Below, in pieces: positions 52,477 through 62,552 of a DNA stretch of 64,000 bases (within the stretch, counting starts at the first letter, position 1; each line of letters begins with the position of its first letter). Source of the stretch: DATKFM01 sp963810485 (GTDB lineage: Bacteria; Pseudomonadota; Alphaproteobacteria; Dongiales; Dongiaceae); assembly GCA_963810485.1 (NCBI GenBank), contig CAWENQ010000003.1, positions 940,790-1,004,789 of the forward strand, read 5' to 3'. The position numbers were made by a program, and so were the translations under genes. The notes beneath the pieces are model-generated. The model did no database searches. It was not told where the DNA came from and worked only from the letters and a program-made list of their open reading frames with translations.

Positions 52477-54514
52477 TCATATCGGCAACCCTGCCTTCCG
52501 CATGCCATCGAGCCACAACTGGTAGTCGACCACTTTCTTGTGTGTTCGAAGATCGGCGTCGAGTGCGCCAATAAAGTCTTCAGGGGGTCGGATTGGCCAG
52601 GGACAAGTGCGCCAGATGTACTCCTGGCTTGCCGGATGTACTCCGCGGTCTCAGCCTTTGCTTCATCCAGGCGACCTAGCTGAGCGTAACAGGCGGCGAG
52701 ATAGGCATGGGCCCAACTCGTAAGCTTGCGCATGTGGTGCAGCGCTGCTACTGCCTCATCAAAGCCGTGAGCCAGATAGTAGGCCATCCCGAGACTTCTC
52801 GTGATAGTAGTCGGGACAGAAGGGATTGCGCCTTATGGCCGTCTCCAGCCGCTCGATGGCGGGCAACGGCAAGCCCGCGTAAATTAAGCAGAGCCCCATA
52901 GAACAATAGGTGTCGGCGTCATTGGGGTTCAGGGCGATGGCTCTTTGCATGTGATATTCCGCGCGATCGTGTTCGGCACGTTTGAGGTGTATTACCCCAA
53001 GCGTCGCGTGACACCAGTCGTCGGCATCGTCAATGCTGACAGCCATCCGCGCGCACCTGACAGCCTTATCAAGGTCTTCGTTGGTGCCGCGATAGAGCCA
53101 ATCGCAGAGATATATAGCTCCTAAGCAGGCGTGGGGGCGGGCATAACTGGGATCGATTTCTATGGCTCGATAGCACATTTTCCGGGCTGCTGTCAGGCCC
53201 TCGCGAAGATAAGCTTCAGTGTCGTAGTAGAGGCGCCACGTGTCATCGTAAGCGCGCAAGAAGCAGTCGTACGCTGCGAGGCTATCGGTCGGCTGACGCC
53301 TTGCCCGTTCTCTGGCAGCGTGTTCGAGGTGGCCCGCGAAGGTTCCAACGATGGCTTGAACGACCTCGTGCTGGATTGCGAATATTTCTGAAGTGTTGCG
53401 GTCATAACGCTCGGCCCAAAGATTCACATCATCTTTGGCGTCGATCAGTTGGGCGGTGATACAGATGATGTCACTCATCCGCCGGACGCTACCTTCTACA
53501 ATATAGCGCACACCCAGCTCTCGTCCGACATGTTTGACATCAGCGGCGCTATCGCGGAATCGAAAGGAAGAATGTCGGGCTATGACGATGAATTCTCGAA
53601 AACGCGACAGACCGGCGATGATATCCTCTGTGATACCGTCGCTGAAGTACTGCTGCTCGGGGTCGCCGCTCAGATTCGTGAATGGCAGGACCGCAACCGA
53701 TGGATTCGACGATGACGCCATTTCGGTCGACTGACCTGTCGCGGTGAGCGTCAGCGACGAGTCCGTGATGATGGGCTGCGGCGCTGTGAGTGTTCCCAGG
53801 CGAGCTCGGATCGCGCGATTTAGTTCCTCAGTTTCTTGCGACGGAGCAATATTCAGCTCGCGCTTCAGAATGTCGCGGCAGGCTTCATACTGTCGCAGGG
53901 CCGCACCAGTTTCACCGGCCTCTGCGTGCAAACGCATCAGCGCCTGATGGCCCTCCTCTTGCAGTGGATCGAGGGCGACCAGTCGCTTTGCGGCCACGAC
54001 AGCCGTTTGACCCGTCTCGAGTGCAAGCAGCTTCTTGACCACCGTCAGCGCGAGGTCGCGCAGGCGTTGCCGCTCGAGCCGCAGCCAGTCCTCAAAATTA
54101 AGAGTCTGGGATATCGATGCCATCGAGTAGATCGCCGACGAAGAGTTCGTCCGCCCGGCGGAGATCTTCGGCACTACCGGCAGCCGTTAACCGCTCGAAT
54201 ACCAGCGCATCGACCTCGATGGCACCTGCATCAAGGGCAATGGTGTCATGGTCCTTGACGAGCAGGCCGGGTTGGCCGGTGCCGAGCGCACGGCCGAGCT
54301 CGGTGAGCGCCTGCCGCAGGCTGTTGCGCGCCTGCTCGTCGCCGCGGTTGCTCCAAAGCAGATTAACCAGCTTGCTCCGGGCATGCACTCGGCCGGCAGG
54401 CAGAGCGAGGTAGGCCAGCAGCGCTCGGGTCTTCTTAGTCGCGATGTCGAGAGCCACACCGGACGCCCAGCGGGCGTCAAATCTGCCGAGAACCTTGAGC
54501 TGCAGACGAGGCAT
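52477..54514 (-). pseudogene. BTAD-type transcriptional regulator with TolB-like and TPR domains, three frameshifts
   Basis: From ATG at 54514: a winged-helix head (MPRLQLKVLGRFDARWASG, LAYLALPAGRVHARSKLVNL, then GDEQARNSLRQALTELGRAL). After DLLDGIDIPD, near 54108, it shifts to the BTAD domain (LRLERQRLRDLALTVVKKLL; YEACRDILKRELNIAPSQET). A TolB-like region follows (PSVAVLPFTNLSGDPEQQYF, SDGITEDIIAGLSRFREFIV), then TPRs. It shifts again near 52799 and 52580 to the ending VVDYQLWLDGMRKAGLPI, with a stop at 52477. Such regulators are cytoplasmic. With TolB-like and TPR parts they resemble the CadC/adenylate-cyclase-associated class. Confidence 0.72.
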
Positions 54515-54712
54515 AGGTTCCACGCCTCCCGCCTTCCCGTATGTGCCAGCCGCAGCGCCAACCATCACTTTTCACAGCATTTTTGCGGCGAGTGCAGGCG
54601 TTCACGCAACAATACATGCCACTTTCACAGCCGCCAAGCGCGCCGTTCACGGCCCGTGGGTTAGACAGCTTCTTCTAAGGCCCCCGATACGATCCGAGGA
54701 TGGAGGACTACA

Positions 54713-54949
54713 ATGATGCATCAAACGGCGAGTACCCACGCGACATCTCGAGCGCATAGCTGGCATTTGCCGTGGCTGCGCCTCGCCGAGGGGGTAGTTG
54801 CCATCGTGCGCTGGCTTCGTCCGCTGATTCTAAAATCGCAGCAGTTTGCGCCTCTTCCTAACGATTCAATTGAGCAACTTCGCCTCGAGCGGATGCGGGC
54901 GCGTCTCTCGCACGACGATTTGAGAGTTTCGGCACGACGTATCCTTTGA
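54713..54949 (+). CDS. Small hypothetical protein, 78 residues
   Basis: A short protein with a strong ribosome site (ggagg 7 nt upstream). A hydrophobic middle (LRLAEGVVAIVRWLRPLIL) may be an amphipathic or membrane helix, and the basic C-terminus (EQLRLERMRARLSHDDLRVS) is helical. It is divergent from the BTAD regulator. I do not recognise a family. Confidence 0.4.
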   Translation: MMHQTASTHATSRAHSWHLPWLRLAEGVVAIVRWLRPLILKSQQFAPLPNDSIEQLRLERMRARLSHDDLRVSARRIL

Positions 54950-55453
54950 AACGCTTTCTGAATGATTCAGCAAGTCTGGCCATCGTACGCTTGAAATAGT
55001 CCGGACCTTGATCCAGTGCGATCGTGATCGTCGCCCTGCTTCTAAAATGTCGCATCGCCGGAAGCACTGCTTGTCCGCTTTGGGTCGATGCTGTCGAAAA
55101 AGGATTTTGGCGGCTTTTCCGAGCAACATTGATTCAAGGGAAGAGCCGAACGCGCAATATCGATTCAAGACAGTGCCCGTTTTGATTGGATTGTTGCGTC
55201 CGGGCCGTGTGGCGCGGACTTTTTCGACAGCATCGGTCAATAGGCGCCGAGGCAGCCGGCTCTCGATACGTCGGCTTAGCCTTCGATAGCGGTCAACTCG
55301 CAAAAGGCACGAACCGTCGGAGATGTGCCAAGACATCTACGCCAACACTGACTCAAAAATCTTCGCATTATTGGTCTTTGGCGAATTGACCAGAGTGCTT
55401 ACCTTGAGGTGAGGCTCAGTGGGATGCAATGGCCGCGTCGATCGTGATCGTCG
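54950..55453. other. 504-bp region without a supported gene
   Basis: Several reading frames exist on both strands but none has a coding look. On the reverse strand, 55337-55411 ends a short peptide (KVSTLVNSPKTNNAKIFES) resembling the one at 56000-56092, see findings. Confidence 0.35.
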
Positions 55454-55870
55454 CTACGGACACGGAAAAGCGTCATGTAGTGCGAACAAGATGGATGCCG
55501 CGGGAAGCTTGTCCAGGATACTGCTAGAAGCATCGCGCCGTAGTTCGTCAATAACGATTACTGCCGCTTCATCTAAAGTGAGTCCTGATGGCCTACAGCC
55601 ATAAAGAGTTCTATAGGCGTGATTGTTCATCACGTTGGTCATCGACGTGTCGCCAGACTGTAGACCCAACGTTCCCAGTATGCCGACCTGGATGCCGCTG
55701 ATTGTCCAAGCGACGAATTCAGAGCATCGCACATAGTCAACTTCACAGAAAACGAGAAGATCTCGGCCCGTCCTCGCGTTCCAGTCAGCCGCTGTAGCTT
55801 CGACAGCCGCGCAGGAATAGAGCGCGCCGAGCAAATATCCATACAGCGATAACCGATACCTGCGGTGCAC
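55454..55870 (-). CDS. Rap1a/Tai-family secreted protein (immunity-protein-like fold)
   Basis: A 138-residue protein with an N-terminal hydrophobic segment (YRLSLYGYLLGALYSCAA). The mature part has the Rap1a/Tai pattern: a short helical core with paired cysteines (DLLVFCEVDYVRCSEFVAWT), then GCRPSGLTLDEAAVIVIDEL and the typical C-terminal LPAASILFALHDAFPCP. In Serratia this fold neutralises type VI peptidoglycan amidases, but orphan copies are widespread and their role is unknown. No effector gene is adjacent. Confidence 0.65.
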   Translation of the reverse strand: MHRRYRLSLYGYLLGALYSCAAVEATAADWNARTGRDLLVFCEVDYVRCSEFVAWTISGIQVGILGTLGLQSGDTSMTNVMNNHAYRTLYGCRPSGLTLDEAAVIVIDELRRDASSSILDKLPAASILFALHDAFPCP

Positions 55871-56432
55871 GGTTGAGCCTTAGACAGGCTTCGGAGCGAG
55901 ATGGCTTAGTGGGATACTAAGATGATCCGAAGCTGTGGATCACAGCTCTACTCACGCAGTACTAGCGGAAATGTATATCTCTATCGCCTTTTAAGCGAGT
56001 CAAAAAACAAAGGACTGACCAATCGGTTCTAAATCATCGACATCGCTGTTCTTAGGGATGTTGACCCGCGTGCTGACCTTGTACGCTGCCATCTTCTCGA
56101 CCGCATAGGACGGCAGGGCTGAACCAGGCTACGGTGCTGACATTCCTTTCGGGCCAAATATAGGACTTTCAGCGTCAGCTCTGGAGCACTCAAACATGCG
56201 ACCTAACTCGGGGCGCAATCCCTCGCAGCGCTGAGCGGCAATGGTGTGTAAGTTACTAAACAACATTGTTTTCTCAGTCTCAGTTCTTTGACCATACGGG
56301 ATGCGCAGGATCTCGGCCGGCCAGCCCAGAAAGCGGCAAATAGCCACTCAGGCCCTGCTTGCTTGGCTTGGTCGCAGGACGGCTGTAGAGTGCTTCAAAA
56401 TACCAACTAAATAACTCAGGGAGAGCGAGTTC
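55871..56432. other. Region left of the polyamine-type binding protein
   Basis: Largely non-coding. A 30-residue reverse-strand frame at 56000-56092 (MAAYKVSTRVNIPKNSDVDD, ending GQSFVF) is the only reading I can describe. A 72-residue reverse frame at 56129-56347 lacks support. An AT-rich stretch and ggagagcg site lie before the start at 56433. Confidence 0.35.
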
Positions 56433-57352
56433 ATGGAAACGAAACGCGACGTTGAAAGGTTCATCGACCAGATCAAATACGGCCGCGTTAGCCGGCGCGA
56501 GATCATGCGCATGATGGCGGCGGCGGGGTTAGCGGTCGCCCTCATGCCGCAGGGACGGTTGGCGCACGCCGATGACGGCCAGCCGACGATCTTCACCTGG
56601 ACCGGCTACGACGTGCCGGACATGTGGAAGGAATACACCGCGAAATACAACGCCAATCCGAACTCCTCGATCTGGGGCGACGAGGAGGAAGCCGAGTCCA
56701 AGATACGCGCCGGCTTTCACCCGGACATGGTCATGCCCTGCTCGTACAAGGTCGTGAAGTGGAATGACTCCGGCTTCCTGAAGCCGATTGACGTGACGAG
56801 GCTCGCGCACTGGGGCGAGATCATCCCGACGCTATACAACGTGCCGGACACGGTGATCGACGGCAAACGCATGTGGATCCCCATGTGGTGGGGGCTCACG
56901 GCGCCGACCTTCCGCACCGACCTGGCGCCGGAATACGTACCGGCGGAAATGCACAGCTGGGGCATCCTGTGGGACGAGAAATACACCGGCAAGCTATCGA
57001 TGATCGACAGCCTGATCGACGGCGTGATGGCTGCAGCGATCTATTCGGGCGCCAAAGATCCGTTCAACATGACAGACGACGAAGTCGCCAAGTGCAAGGA
57101 ACTGATGGTGAAGCAGCGGCCGCTGCTGCGCTTCTACACCAATGACAATACCGGCTGGCAGCAGGCGCTGGCGAGCGGCGAACTCATCGCCGCCGATTTC
57201 CTGGAACGACACCATCCTCAACCTGCAGAAACAGGGCATCCCCTCGATGTTCATGATCCCGAAGGAAGGCCCGATGACCTGGACCTGCGGCATCGCCATG
57301 ACCACCTGGGTGAAGCCGGAGATGGAGGACCGCGTCTACGACCTCATCAGCT
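56433..57352 (+). pseudogene. Spermidine/putrescine-type ABC transporter binding protein, frameshifted and truncated
   Basis: From ATG at 56433: a twin-arginine-like leader (SRREIMRMMAAAGLAVALMP), then a PotD/PotF-type binding domain (TIFTWTGYDVPDMWKEYTAK, FHPDMVMPCSYKVVKWNDSG, MWIPMWWGLTAPTFRTD). Near 57200 one extra C in TTCCTGG shifts it. The next frame carries NDTILNLQKQGIPSMFMIPK, EGPMTWTCGIAMTTW and EDRVYDLISS. Family sequence stops at about 57352, well short of the usual end, where the window changes to unrelated sequence. The truncation is an assembly join or a recombination point. Confidence 0.8.
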
Positions 57353-57356
57353 CAAC
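57340..57356. other. Chimeric junction
   Basis: The short stretch gacctcatcagctcaac is read as the end of the polyamine-binding protein on the forward strand and as part of a truncated VOC protein (GRVELMR) on the reverse strand. Both genes are broken exactly here. Everything to the right has a different, actinobacterium-like gene style. Confidence 0.7.
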
Positions 57357-57553
57357 CCGGCCGTGGCCGTCCGGAGTCCGCATCATCGCGATGTCGGCAC
57401 GGACACCGTCGAGCCCGACGGCGCTGGCCCGCCCAAGGCCCCTCGACCGTGCGTCTCGCCCTCCAGGTCCATACCGAGTTCGGCGAAGAACGCTTTGGCA
57501 GCCTCGAGGTCGTCGACAACGATGAGAACGTTGTCCATCCGCTGAAGCGTCAT
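57357..57553 (-). pseudogene. VOC (glyoxalase) family protein, truncated at the junction and frameshifted
   Basis: From ATG at 57553: MTLQRMDNVLIVVDDLEAAK, FFAELGMDLEGE. Homology then continues in another frame as VGLDGVRADIAMMRTPDGHG, RVEL, and is cut at about 57356. A complete VOC protein would be about 140 residues. Family members are metal-dependent lyases, dioxygenases or resistance proteins, so the function is open. Confidence 0.6.
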
Positions 57554-57654
57554 ATCGTGGTCTCCTGGGCGAGAGTGTGATCCTGGCCGCCTCAATCGTG
57601 GCGGACCTGGCCGAGGCGTCCGCCCACGCTACGTCGCCGCGCGCGTCAGGCTTG

Positions 57655-57978
57655 GTGGATGTCACCTGTCACCTGCGTTACGAGATCGACCCGTCCGAGC
57701 TGGAGGCCTTCGAGCGCTTCGCCAAGCGATGGATCGCGCTCGTCGAGCGGTCGGGCGGACGGCACCACGGCTACTTCCTCCCGTCGGAGGGCGCGAGCGA
57801 CGTCGCGTACGCGCTGTTCACGTTCCCGAGCCTGGCCGCCTACGAGGAGTACCGGCAGGACTTCGGGCGCGACCCGGACTTCATCGCCGCCGACCGCATC
57901 CGTGAGCAGTCAGGGTGCGTGGTGCGCTACGAGCGCAGCTTCCTGCGGCCCGTGCTCGACGGCGACCTCGACGCTTGA
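57655..57978 (+). CDS. NIPSNAP family protein
   Basis: A 107-residue cytoplasmic protein with the ferredoxin-like NIPSNAP fold: VDVTCHLRYEIDPSELEAFE, RFAKRWIALVERSGGRHHGY, AYALFTFPSLAAYEEYRQDF and VVRYERSFLRPV. The GTG at 57655 fits the domain start, since the upstream in-frame stretch is not family-like. Members are small proteins of unknown role. It is high-GC in codon choice, unlike the genes left of the junction. Confidence 0.75.
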   Translation: MDVTCHLRYEIDPSELEAFERFAKRWIALVERSGGRHHGYFLPSEGASDVAYALFTFPSLAAYEEYRQDFGRDPDFIAADRIREQSGCVVRYERSFLRPVLDGDLDA

Positions 57979-58028
57979 CCCGGAATAGCGGTTGACCGCG
58001 AGGCGGGTGCGGGGCGAGAGTGTGCCGC

Positions 58029-59046
58029 ATGCGGGTCGGGATCGGGTTCACGCCGTTCGAGACGCGTAGCGGCGACGTGGTCGCCCTGCGCCTGGCCGTG
58101 CGCGCGGACGCCGCCGGGGTCGAGGCCGTCGGCGTCGCGGAGGGCTGGACGCACGACGCGCTCGTCCTGCTCGCGGAGGTCGCGGAGCGCACCGAGCGGA
58201 TCGGGGTGGGGACGAGCGTCCTGTCCTGGTCGCGGGGCTCGCTCGGCGGCGACGATCGCGCTGGGCGCGGCCGGCCTGCAGCGCCGTCTCGGGCGGTCGG
58301 TTCGTCGCTCGGGCATCGGCGCCGGCAGCCCGCCCGCTGACCGAGGGCTTCCACGGCATCGCCTGGGAGGGGCCGGTGGATGCGGCTGCGCGCGCACCGT
58401 CGACGGCTGTCCGCGCGCTGCTGGCGGGCGAGCGGCTGCCGGATCTCCAGCGGCGGGCGCGCGGCCGCTGCGGCTGGGCGTGGTGCCCGACGAGCCGGTG
58501 CCGGTCGCGTCCTGGCCGCGCTGTCGCCCGCGTCGATCCGGCTCGCCGGCGAGCTGGCCGACGGGTGGGCGCCGTTCCTGTGGGCGCGATCGCGCGCTGC
58601 ACAGAGGGGCGGGCCGCTCGCTGCGGGAGGGCGAAGCGCGCGCGGCGCTGCCGGCGGCCGACGCAGGATCTCCGTCGGGCGTGCCGGTCGCGCCTGGCAG
58701 CCGACGAGCGGAGCGCACGAGCGGCTGGCGGCGTGGTGGCTGGTCGACCTACGTCGACGCGCATGGGGCCGCTGTACCCGCGGATGCTCGGCGAGCGCTT
58801 CGGGATGGCGGCGGGCGTGCGGCGCGCGTGGTCGAGGCCGCGCAGGGCAGCCGCGAGCCGGAGCTGCCGGCCGCGGCCGAGGCGCTCGCGCAGCGACGTC
58901 GACGCTGCTCGGGGACCTACGACGGCGCCGCCGAGGACGTCATCGGCGCGTGGCTCGCGGCCGGCGCCGACCAGCGTGCACCTCGTGCTGCCGCCGGGCG
59001 CAACCCGAGGAGGAGCTCGCCGCGATCGTCGACGTGGCCGGCCGGT
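58029..59046 (+). pseudogene. LLM-class flavin-dependent oxidoreductase, several frameshifts
   Basis: From ATG at 58029: MRVGIGFTPFETRSGDVVAL, GVEAVGVAEGWTHDALVLLA, RTERIGVGTSVLSWSRG (the start of the luciferase-like barrel). The rest is spread over all three forward frames: VVPDEPVPVA, ASIRLAGELADGWAPFLWAR, TYATRMG-type text, RMLGERFGMAAG, YDGAAEDVIGAWLAAGAD and VHLVLPPG. At least four indels are needed. The family uses F420 or FMN. Confidence 0.65.
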
Positions 59047-59055
59047 TAGCTCGGC

Positions 59056-59793
59056 TCAGCGGTTGTGGTTGACGACCTCGACGTTGTGCCCGTCGGGGTC
59101 CAGGACGAACGCGCCGTAGTAGCCCGGGTGGTAGACGGTGCGTTCGCCGGGACCGCCGTGGTCCTCGTAGCCTGCGGCGAGCGCGGCGGCGTGGAACGCC
59201 CGCACGGTCGCGTCGTCCTGCGCCGGGAACGCAAGGTGCACGTGCTCCGTGAGCGGCCGCTCGTCGTCGATCAGCGAGAAGCTGATGTCCTCGCCGACCA
59301 GCTGGACGTGGTCCGGCTCGTCCACACCGATCCGCAGCCCGGCGTGCGGGGCGATCGTCGTGTAGAAGCGCTTGGACGCGGCGGGATCGCGGACGCGGAA
59401 CCACAGGTGGTCGATGTAGCCGTCGGGCACGGGGTCCTCGCGCTCCGTGTGCACCGCCTCCACGCTGTTGCCATCCGGGTCGAGCAGAAAGCCGCCGTAG
59501 TAGTCCGGGCCGTAGACCGTGCGCGGGCCGGGAGCGCCGTCGTCGCGGTAACCCGCGTCGATCCCCGCCTGCCAGAAGGCGTCTACGGCCGCTCGGGACG
59601 GCGCTCGAAAGCCGACGTGCAGGCCGCGGGTCACGGGGTGCTCGCGGTCCGTCGGCCCGATGTCCCAGTCTTCCCACTCGACGAGCTCGGCGTCCGCATG
59701 GCTCGGCTCGGCGCCCAGCACGGACAGGACGGTGCGGTAGAAGCGCTCGGACGCGGCGAGGTCCGAGACGGCGATGCCTACGTGGTCGAACAC
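59056..59793 (-). CDS. VOC family protein with two glyoxalase domains
   Basis: A 245-residue protein. Residues 1-120 form the first domain (MFDHVGIAVSDLAASERFYR; YYGGFLLDPDGNSVEAVH) and residues about 130-245 the second (GYIDHLWFRVRDPAASKRFY; YYGAFVLDPDGHNVEVVNHN). The repeated LDPDGN/H-VE-V motif carries the metal-binding Glu in each half. It is the best-preserved gene of the right-hand block and shows no frameshift. The substrate is unknown. Confidence 0.88.
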   Translation of the reverse strand: MFDHVGIAVSDLAASERFYRTVLSVLGAEPSHADAELVEWEDWDIGPTDREHPVTRGLHVGFRAPSRAAVDAFWQAGIDAGYRDDGAPGPRTVYGPDYYGGFLLDPDGNSVEAVHTEREDPVPDGYIDHLWFRVRDPAASKRFYTTIAPHAGLRIGVDEPDHVQLVGEDISFSLIDDERPLTEHVHLAFPAQDDATVRAFHAAALAAGYEDHGGPGERTVYHPGYYGAFVLDPDGHNVEVVNHNR

Positions 59794-59904
59794 CCCGCCG
59801 AGGCTACCGTCAGCGACGCATTCGCTTTCGGAACCGCACGAGCGTAGGGTCGGTCTACGGTCCCAGTGCGCAGCTGGCCGTCAGCGTCCCGAGGAGGTTG
59901 GACC

Positions 59905-61235
59905 GTGAACGCCTGCCGTTTCGTCGCGTTGGTCGCTGCCCTGACCGTGGCCGCTGCCGTCCCGGCGAACGCGCACGGCCGCGGGCACCACGAATGGGAC
60001 ACCGACCGCGGTCGGGCACAGGGTCGAGATCCTCGAGGTGCCCGGCTCAGCTCAGGGAGAGCTGCGGCAGCTCAGGGTCCATCTCTGGTACCCGGCGGAC
60101 AAGCACGCGTACCGGCGGGCGGACGGCACGGTGTACGCGTCCCGGCTGCACGGCGAGACGCTGCTCCCGCCCCGGACGACCGATGGGCTCCGCTCAGCTG
60201 GAGCGTGAACGCCCAGATCGCGCGCGACACCGACGCGGTCGACGGCAAGCGGCTGCCGGTGATCGTCTTCTCGCACGGTGCCACGAACGACCCGATCGAT
60301 TACGCGCACACGCTCGAAGCGCTCGCCGCCGAGGGGTTCGTGGTCGCCGCCCCGTATCACGTCAACAACACGCAGGACGACGTGCGGGTCGACTTCATCA
60401 ACCCGCAGATCTCCGCGGTCACCGGGCAGCCCCCGCCGTTCGCGTGCGAGGACGGGCTCGGCTCCCCGTGCTCGCACAGCGTCCTGGCTCGCAGCATGCA
60501 GGATCGTGTCAGCGACATCAGCGCCATCGTCGACACGCTGCCCGTCTGGCTTGGCAAGCACGTCGACGCCGCGCACGTCGGCGTGCTCGGGCACTCGCGC
60601 GGGACGGTGACCGCGCTCGCCGCGGCCGGAGGCAGCCGAACTGTGGGAGTTCCCCGAACGGCGACCCGCGGGTGAAGGCGATCATGGGCATGGCGATCGG
60701 CGCCGCGACCGTGACCGCGGGGGTGGACCTGGTGGACGTGACGGTCCCGACCGTCCTGGTCTCCGGCGCAAAGGACGCCAACTCGGTCCCGGCCGTCAGC
60801 GAGACCGCGTTCACTACGATCTCCAGCGCCGACAAGTTGATCGTCCGGCTGCCGCTCGCGACGCACCGCAGCTTCGACTCGACCTACTGCGCGCAGCTTC
60901 AGTCCGCCGGAGCGGCGTTCGACACCGACCCTGGCTCTCGCGGCGTGCTCGTGCCGGACGAGGTCACGAGCACGCGGCCGATCCTTGACCGGCACACCTT
61001 CAACCTGATCGCCGCGTCGCCGCCGCAGTTCCTGTCCGGCAAGGCGGTGCACTACTGCGCGCGTAGGTTCTTCACCCGGCCGGTCAACATCGAGCGGCTC
61101 GTGGCGGCCACGCCGAACGCCGAGTACGCGTGTCAACCGGCGCCCGCCACCGGCACGCCCGAGTGCGCCGCCGTGCCGGCGCTGTCCGGTGCGATGCGAG
61201 CCCGGCCTCACTCGCCCGCCGTGCACGGGGCTTGA
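59905..61235 (+). pseudogene. Secreted alpha/beta hydrolase (platelet-activating-factor acetylhydrolase-like), frameshifted
   Basis: GTG at 59905 after gaggagg opens a signal peptide (CRFVALVAALTVAAAVPANA). The reading changes frame near 60.02-60.19 kb, then continues as LPVIVFSHGATNDPIDYAHT, LEALAAEGFVVAAPYH and GVLGHSRGTVTALAAA (nucleophile Ser in GHSRG). Near 60.65 kb it shifts to DPRVKAIMGMAIGAATVTAG, VPTVLVSGAKDANSVPAVSE and LPLATHRSFDSTYC, which hold the acid and His regions. Restored length is about 440 residues. Confidence 0.68.
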
Positions 61236-61449
61236 CACCGGCGAGGTCTCAGACGGCATGACGCAGATCGCCACGGCGTTCTTCGGCAAGCGCTCTGAGA
61301 CGCGAGGCCGGCGTGCGTTTCAGCCGCTGGTTGTCCCCGGCGTGGCTGGTCGACCACGTGCGGATGGTGGGCTCAGCTGACGCAGTCGCCGGGCCGGACT
61401 CGGTGTGCCGGCCGCACAGCGGGGTGACCTGCACCGGAGCGGCGGGGCC

Positions 61450-62001
61450 TTAGCGGCCGACGTCGTAGACCAGGTGGGTGACCCGGTCGCCTCGCACGAT
61501 CGTGGTCGGGTTCTCCAGCCGCAGCGGCTCGGCCAGGGGGCCGGTGGCGAAGAACGGACGGCCGGACCCGAAGACCACCGGGACCAGGTTGACCACCACC
61601 TGATCGATCAGCCCGAGGCTGAGCGCCTGGCCGCCGATCTGACCGGCGGCGACGTCGACGACCCGGTCGCCCGCGAACTCCTTGGCGGCCGCAATCGCCT
61701 TCTCGACGCCGTCGACGAACGTGAACGGTGCGGTGTCGGCGTACTCCCAATCCGTCGGCGGCTGATGAGTGACGACGAACACGTGCTCACCTGCGGCCGG
61801 CTTGCCGTCCCAGCCGTTGGTCATGTCGAACACCCGCCGTCCGACGACATTCGCAGCCATGTCGCCGTACAGGTCCAGCATGAAGTCGGCCGACGCCGGG
61901 GTGCTGCGGGTCTCGTACTCGGCGCCCGGGAAGCTCCAGGCGAGATCGCCGTTGCCTAACGACTCGAACAGCGGCCCGACGCCGTCGCTGTCGTCGGCCA
62001 T
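61450..62001 (-). CDS. Dihydrofolate reductase family protein (RibD C-terminal-like)
   Basis: A 183-residue protein as read: SDGVGPLFESLGNGDLAW, AANVVGRRVFDMTNGW, HVFVVTHQPPTDWEY, VVDVAAGQIGGQALSLGLID and VVNLVPVVFGSGRPFF, the NADPH-binding RibD/DHFR-like fold. The usual N-terminal SLDGF strand is in another frame just upstream (about 62.00-62.03 kb), so one indel hides the true start. Members are reductases with unassigned substrates. Confidence 0.75.
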   Translation of the reverse strand: MADDSDGVGPLFESLGNGDLAWSFPGAEYETRSTPASADFMLDLYGDMAANVVGRRVFDMTNGWDGKPAAGEHVFVVTHQPPTDWEYADTAPFTFVDGVEKAIAAAKEFAGDRVVDVAAGQIGGQALSLGLIDQVVVNLVPVVFGSGRPFFATGPLAEPLRLENPTTIVRGDRVTHLVYDVGR

Positions 62002-62172
62002 GAACCCGTCCAGGGGAAACCACCGCGCCCATGATCGGTCTTGCCCACGACTTCAGCCTACGCCACGGGGTCCCGAAACGGACGTTGCGCCGCTGGCTGG
62101 CCGCTCAGGGCCTTCTGATCTGCAATACATCCGCTCGCAGTTCGAGACGGCCTTTGAGACGAAGGAGTCCAC

Positions 62173-62552
62173 ATGGCAGGGACTATCTCCCGTCGCACGT
62201 TCTTGACGACCGGCGCGGCCGCCGCTGGTGCGCTCTTGCCCGGCGTCACCGCCTATGCCGGGCGGCACCCAAGCGACGGCGTGCGATTCACACTCAACGC
62301 GGAGGTGCTCGACGGTGGCGAGCAGGTCATCTCGATCACCCTCCACACCGCCCGGCTCGGCCCGATTGACCCGGCCAGCCTGACCACCGGCACCTTCAGG
62401 GTGCACGCCAAGGCGACCAGCCCGCTCCCCATCGCCGCCGGCGACCTGATCTTCAGCGAGTACGACCTCGACCGCCCGGTGACCGCTGTCCGGCTCGACC
62501 ACTGGGGCAACATCGTGCTGGACCTGGCATACGGCGAGGGCCAGGTCGGCGT
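62173..62552 (+). pseudogene. Twin-arginine-exported protein, truncated at a second junction
   Basis: ATG at 62173 opens a Tat signal (ISRRTFLTTGAAAAGALLPG). The mature part (VRFTLNAEVLDGGEQVISIT, GTFRVHAKATSPLPIAAGDL, DLDRPVTAVRLDHWGNIVLD) looks like the Ig-like head of a larger secreted esterase or peptidase. After LAYGEGQVG, near 62550, the frame becomes antisense to a phosphatase gene, so the real C-terminus is missing. Confidence 0.55.

Noticed and set aside
54866..55336. 156-residue reverse-strand frame
   Set aside because: Arg/Ser-rich composition, overlaps the small 78-residue gene on the other strand, and shows no fold or start signal.
56129..56347. 72-residue reverse-strand frame near the binding-protein gene
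   Set aside because: No ribosome site, domain or conserved pattern could be seen.
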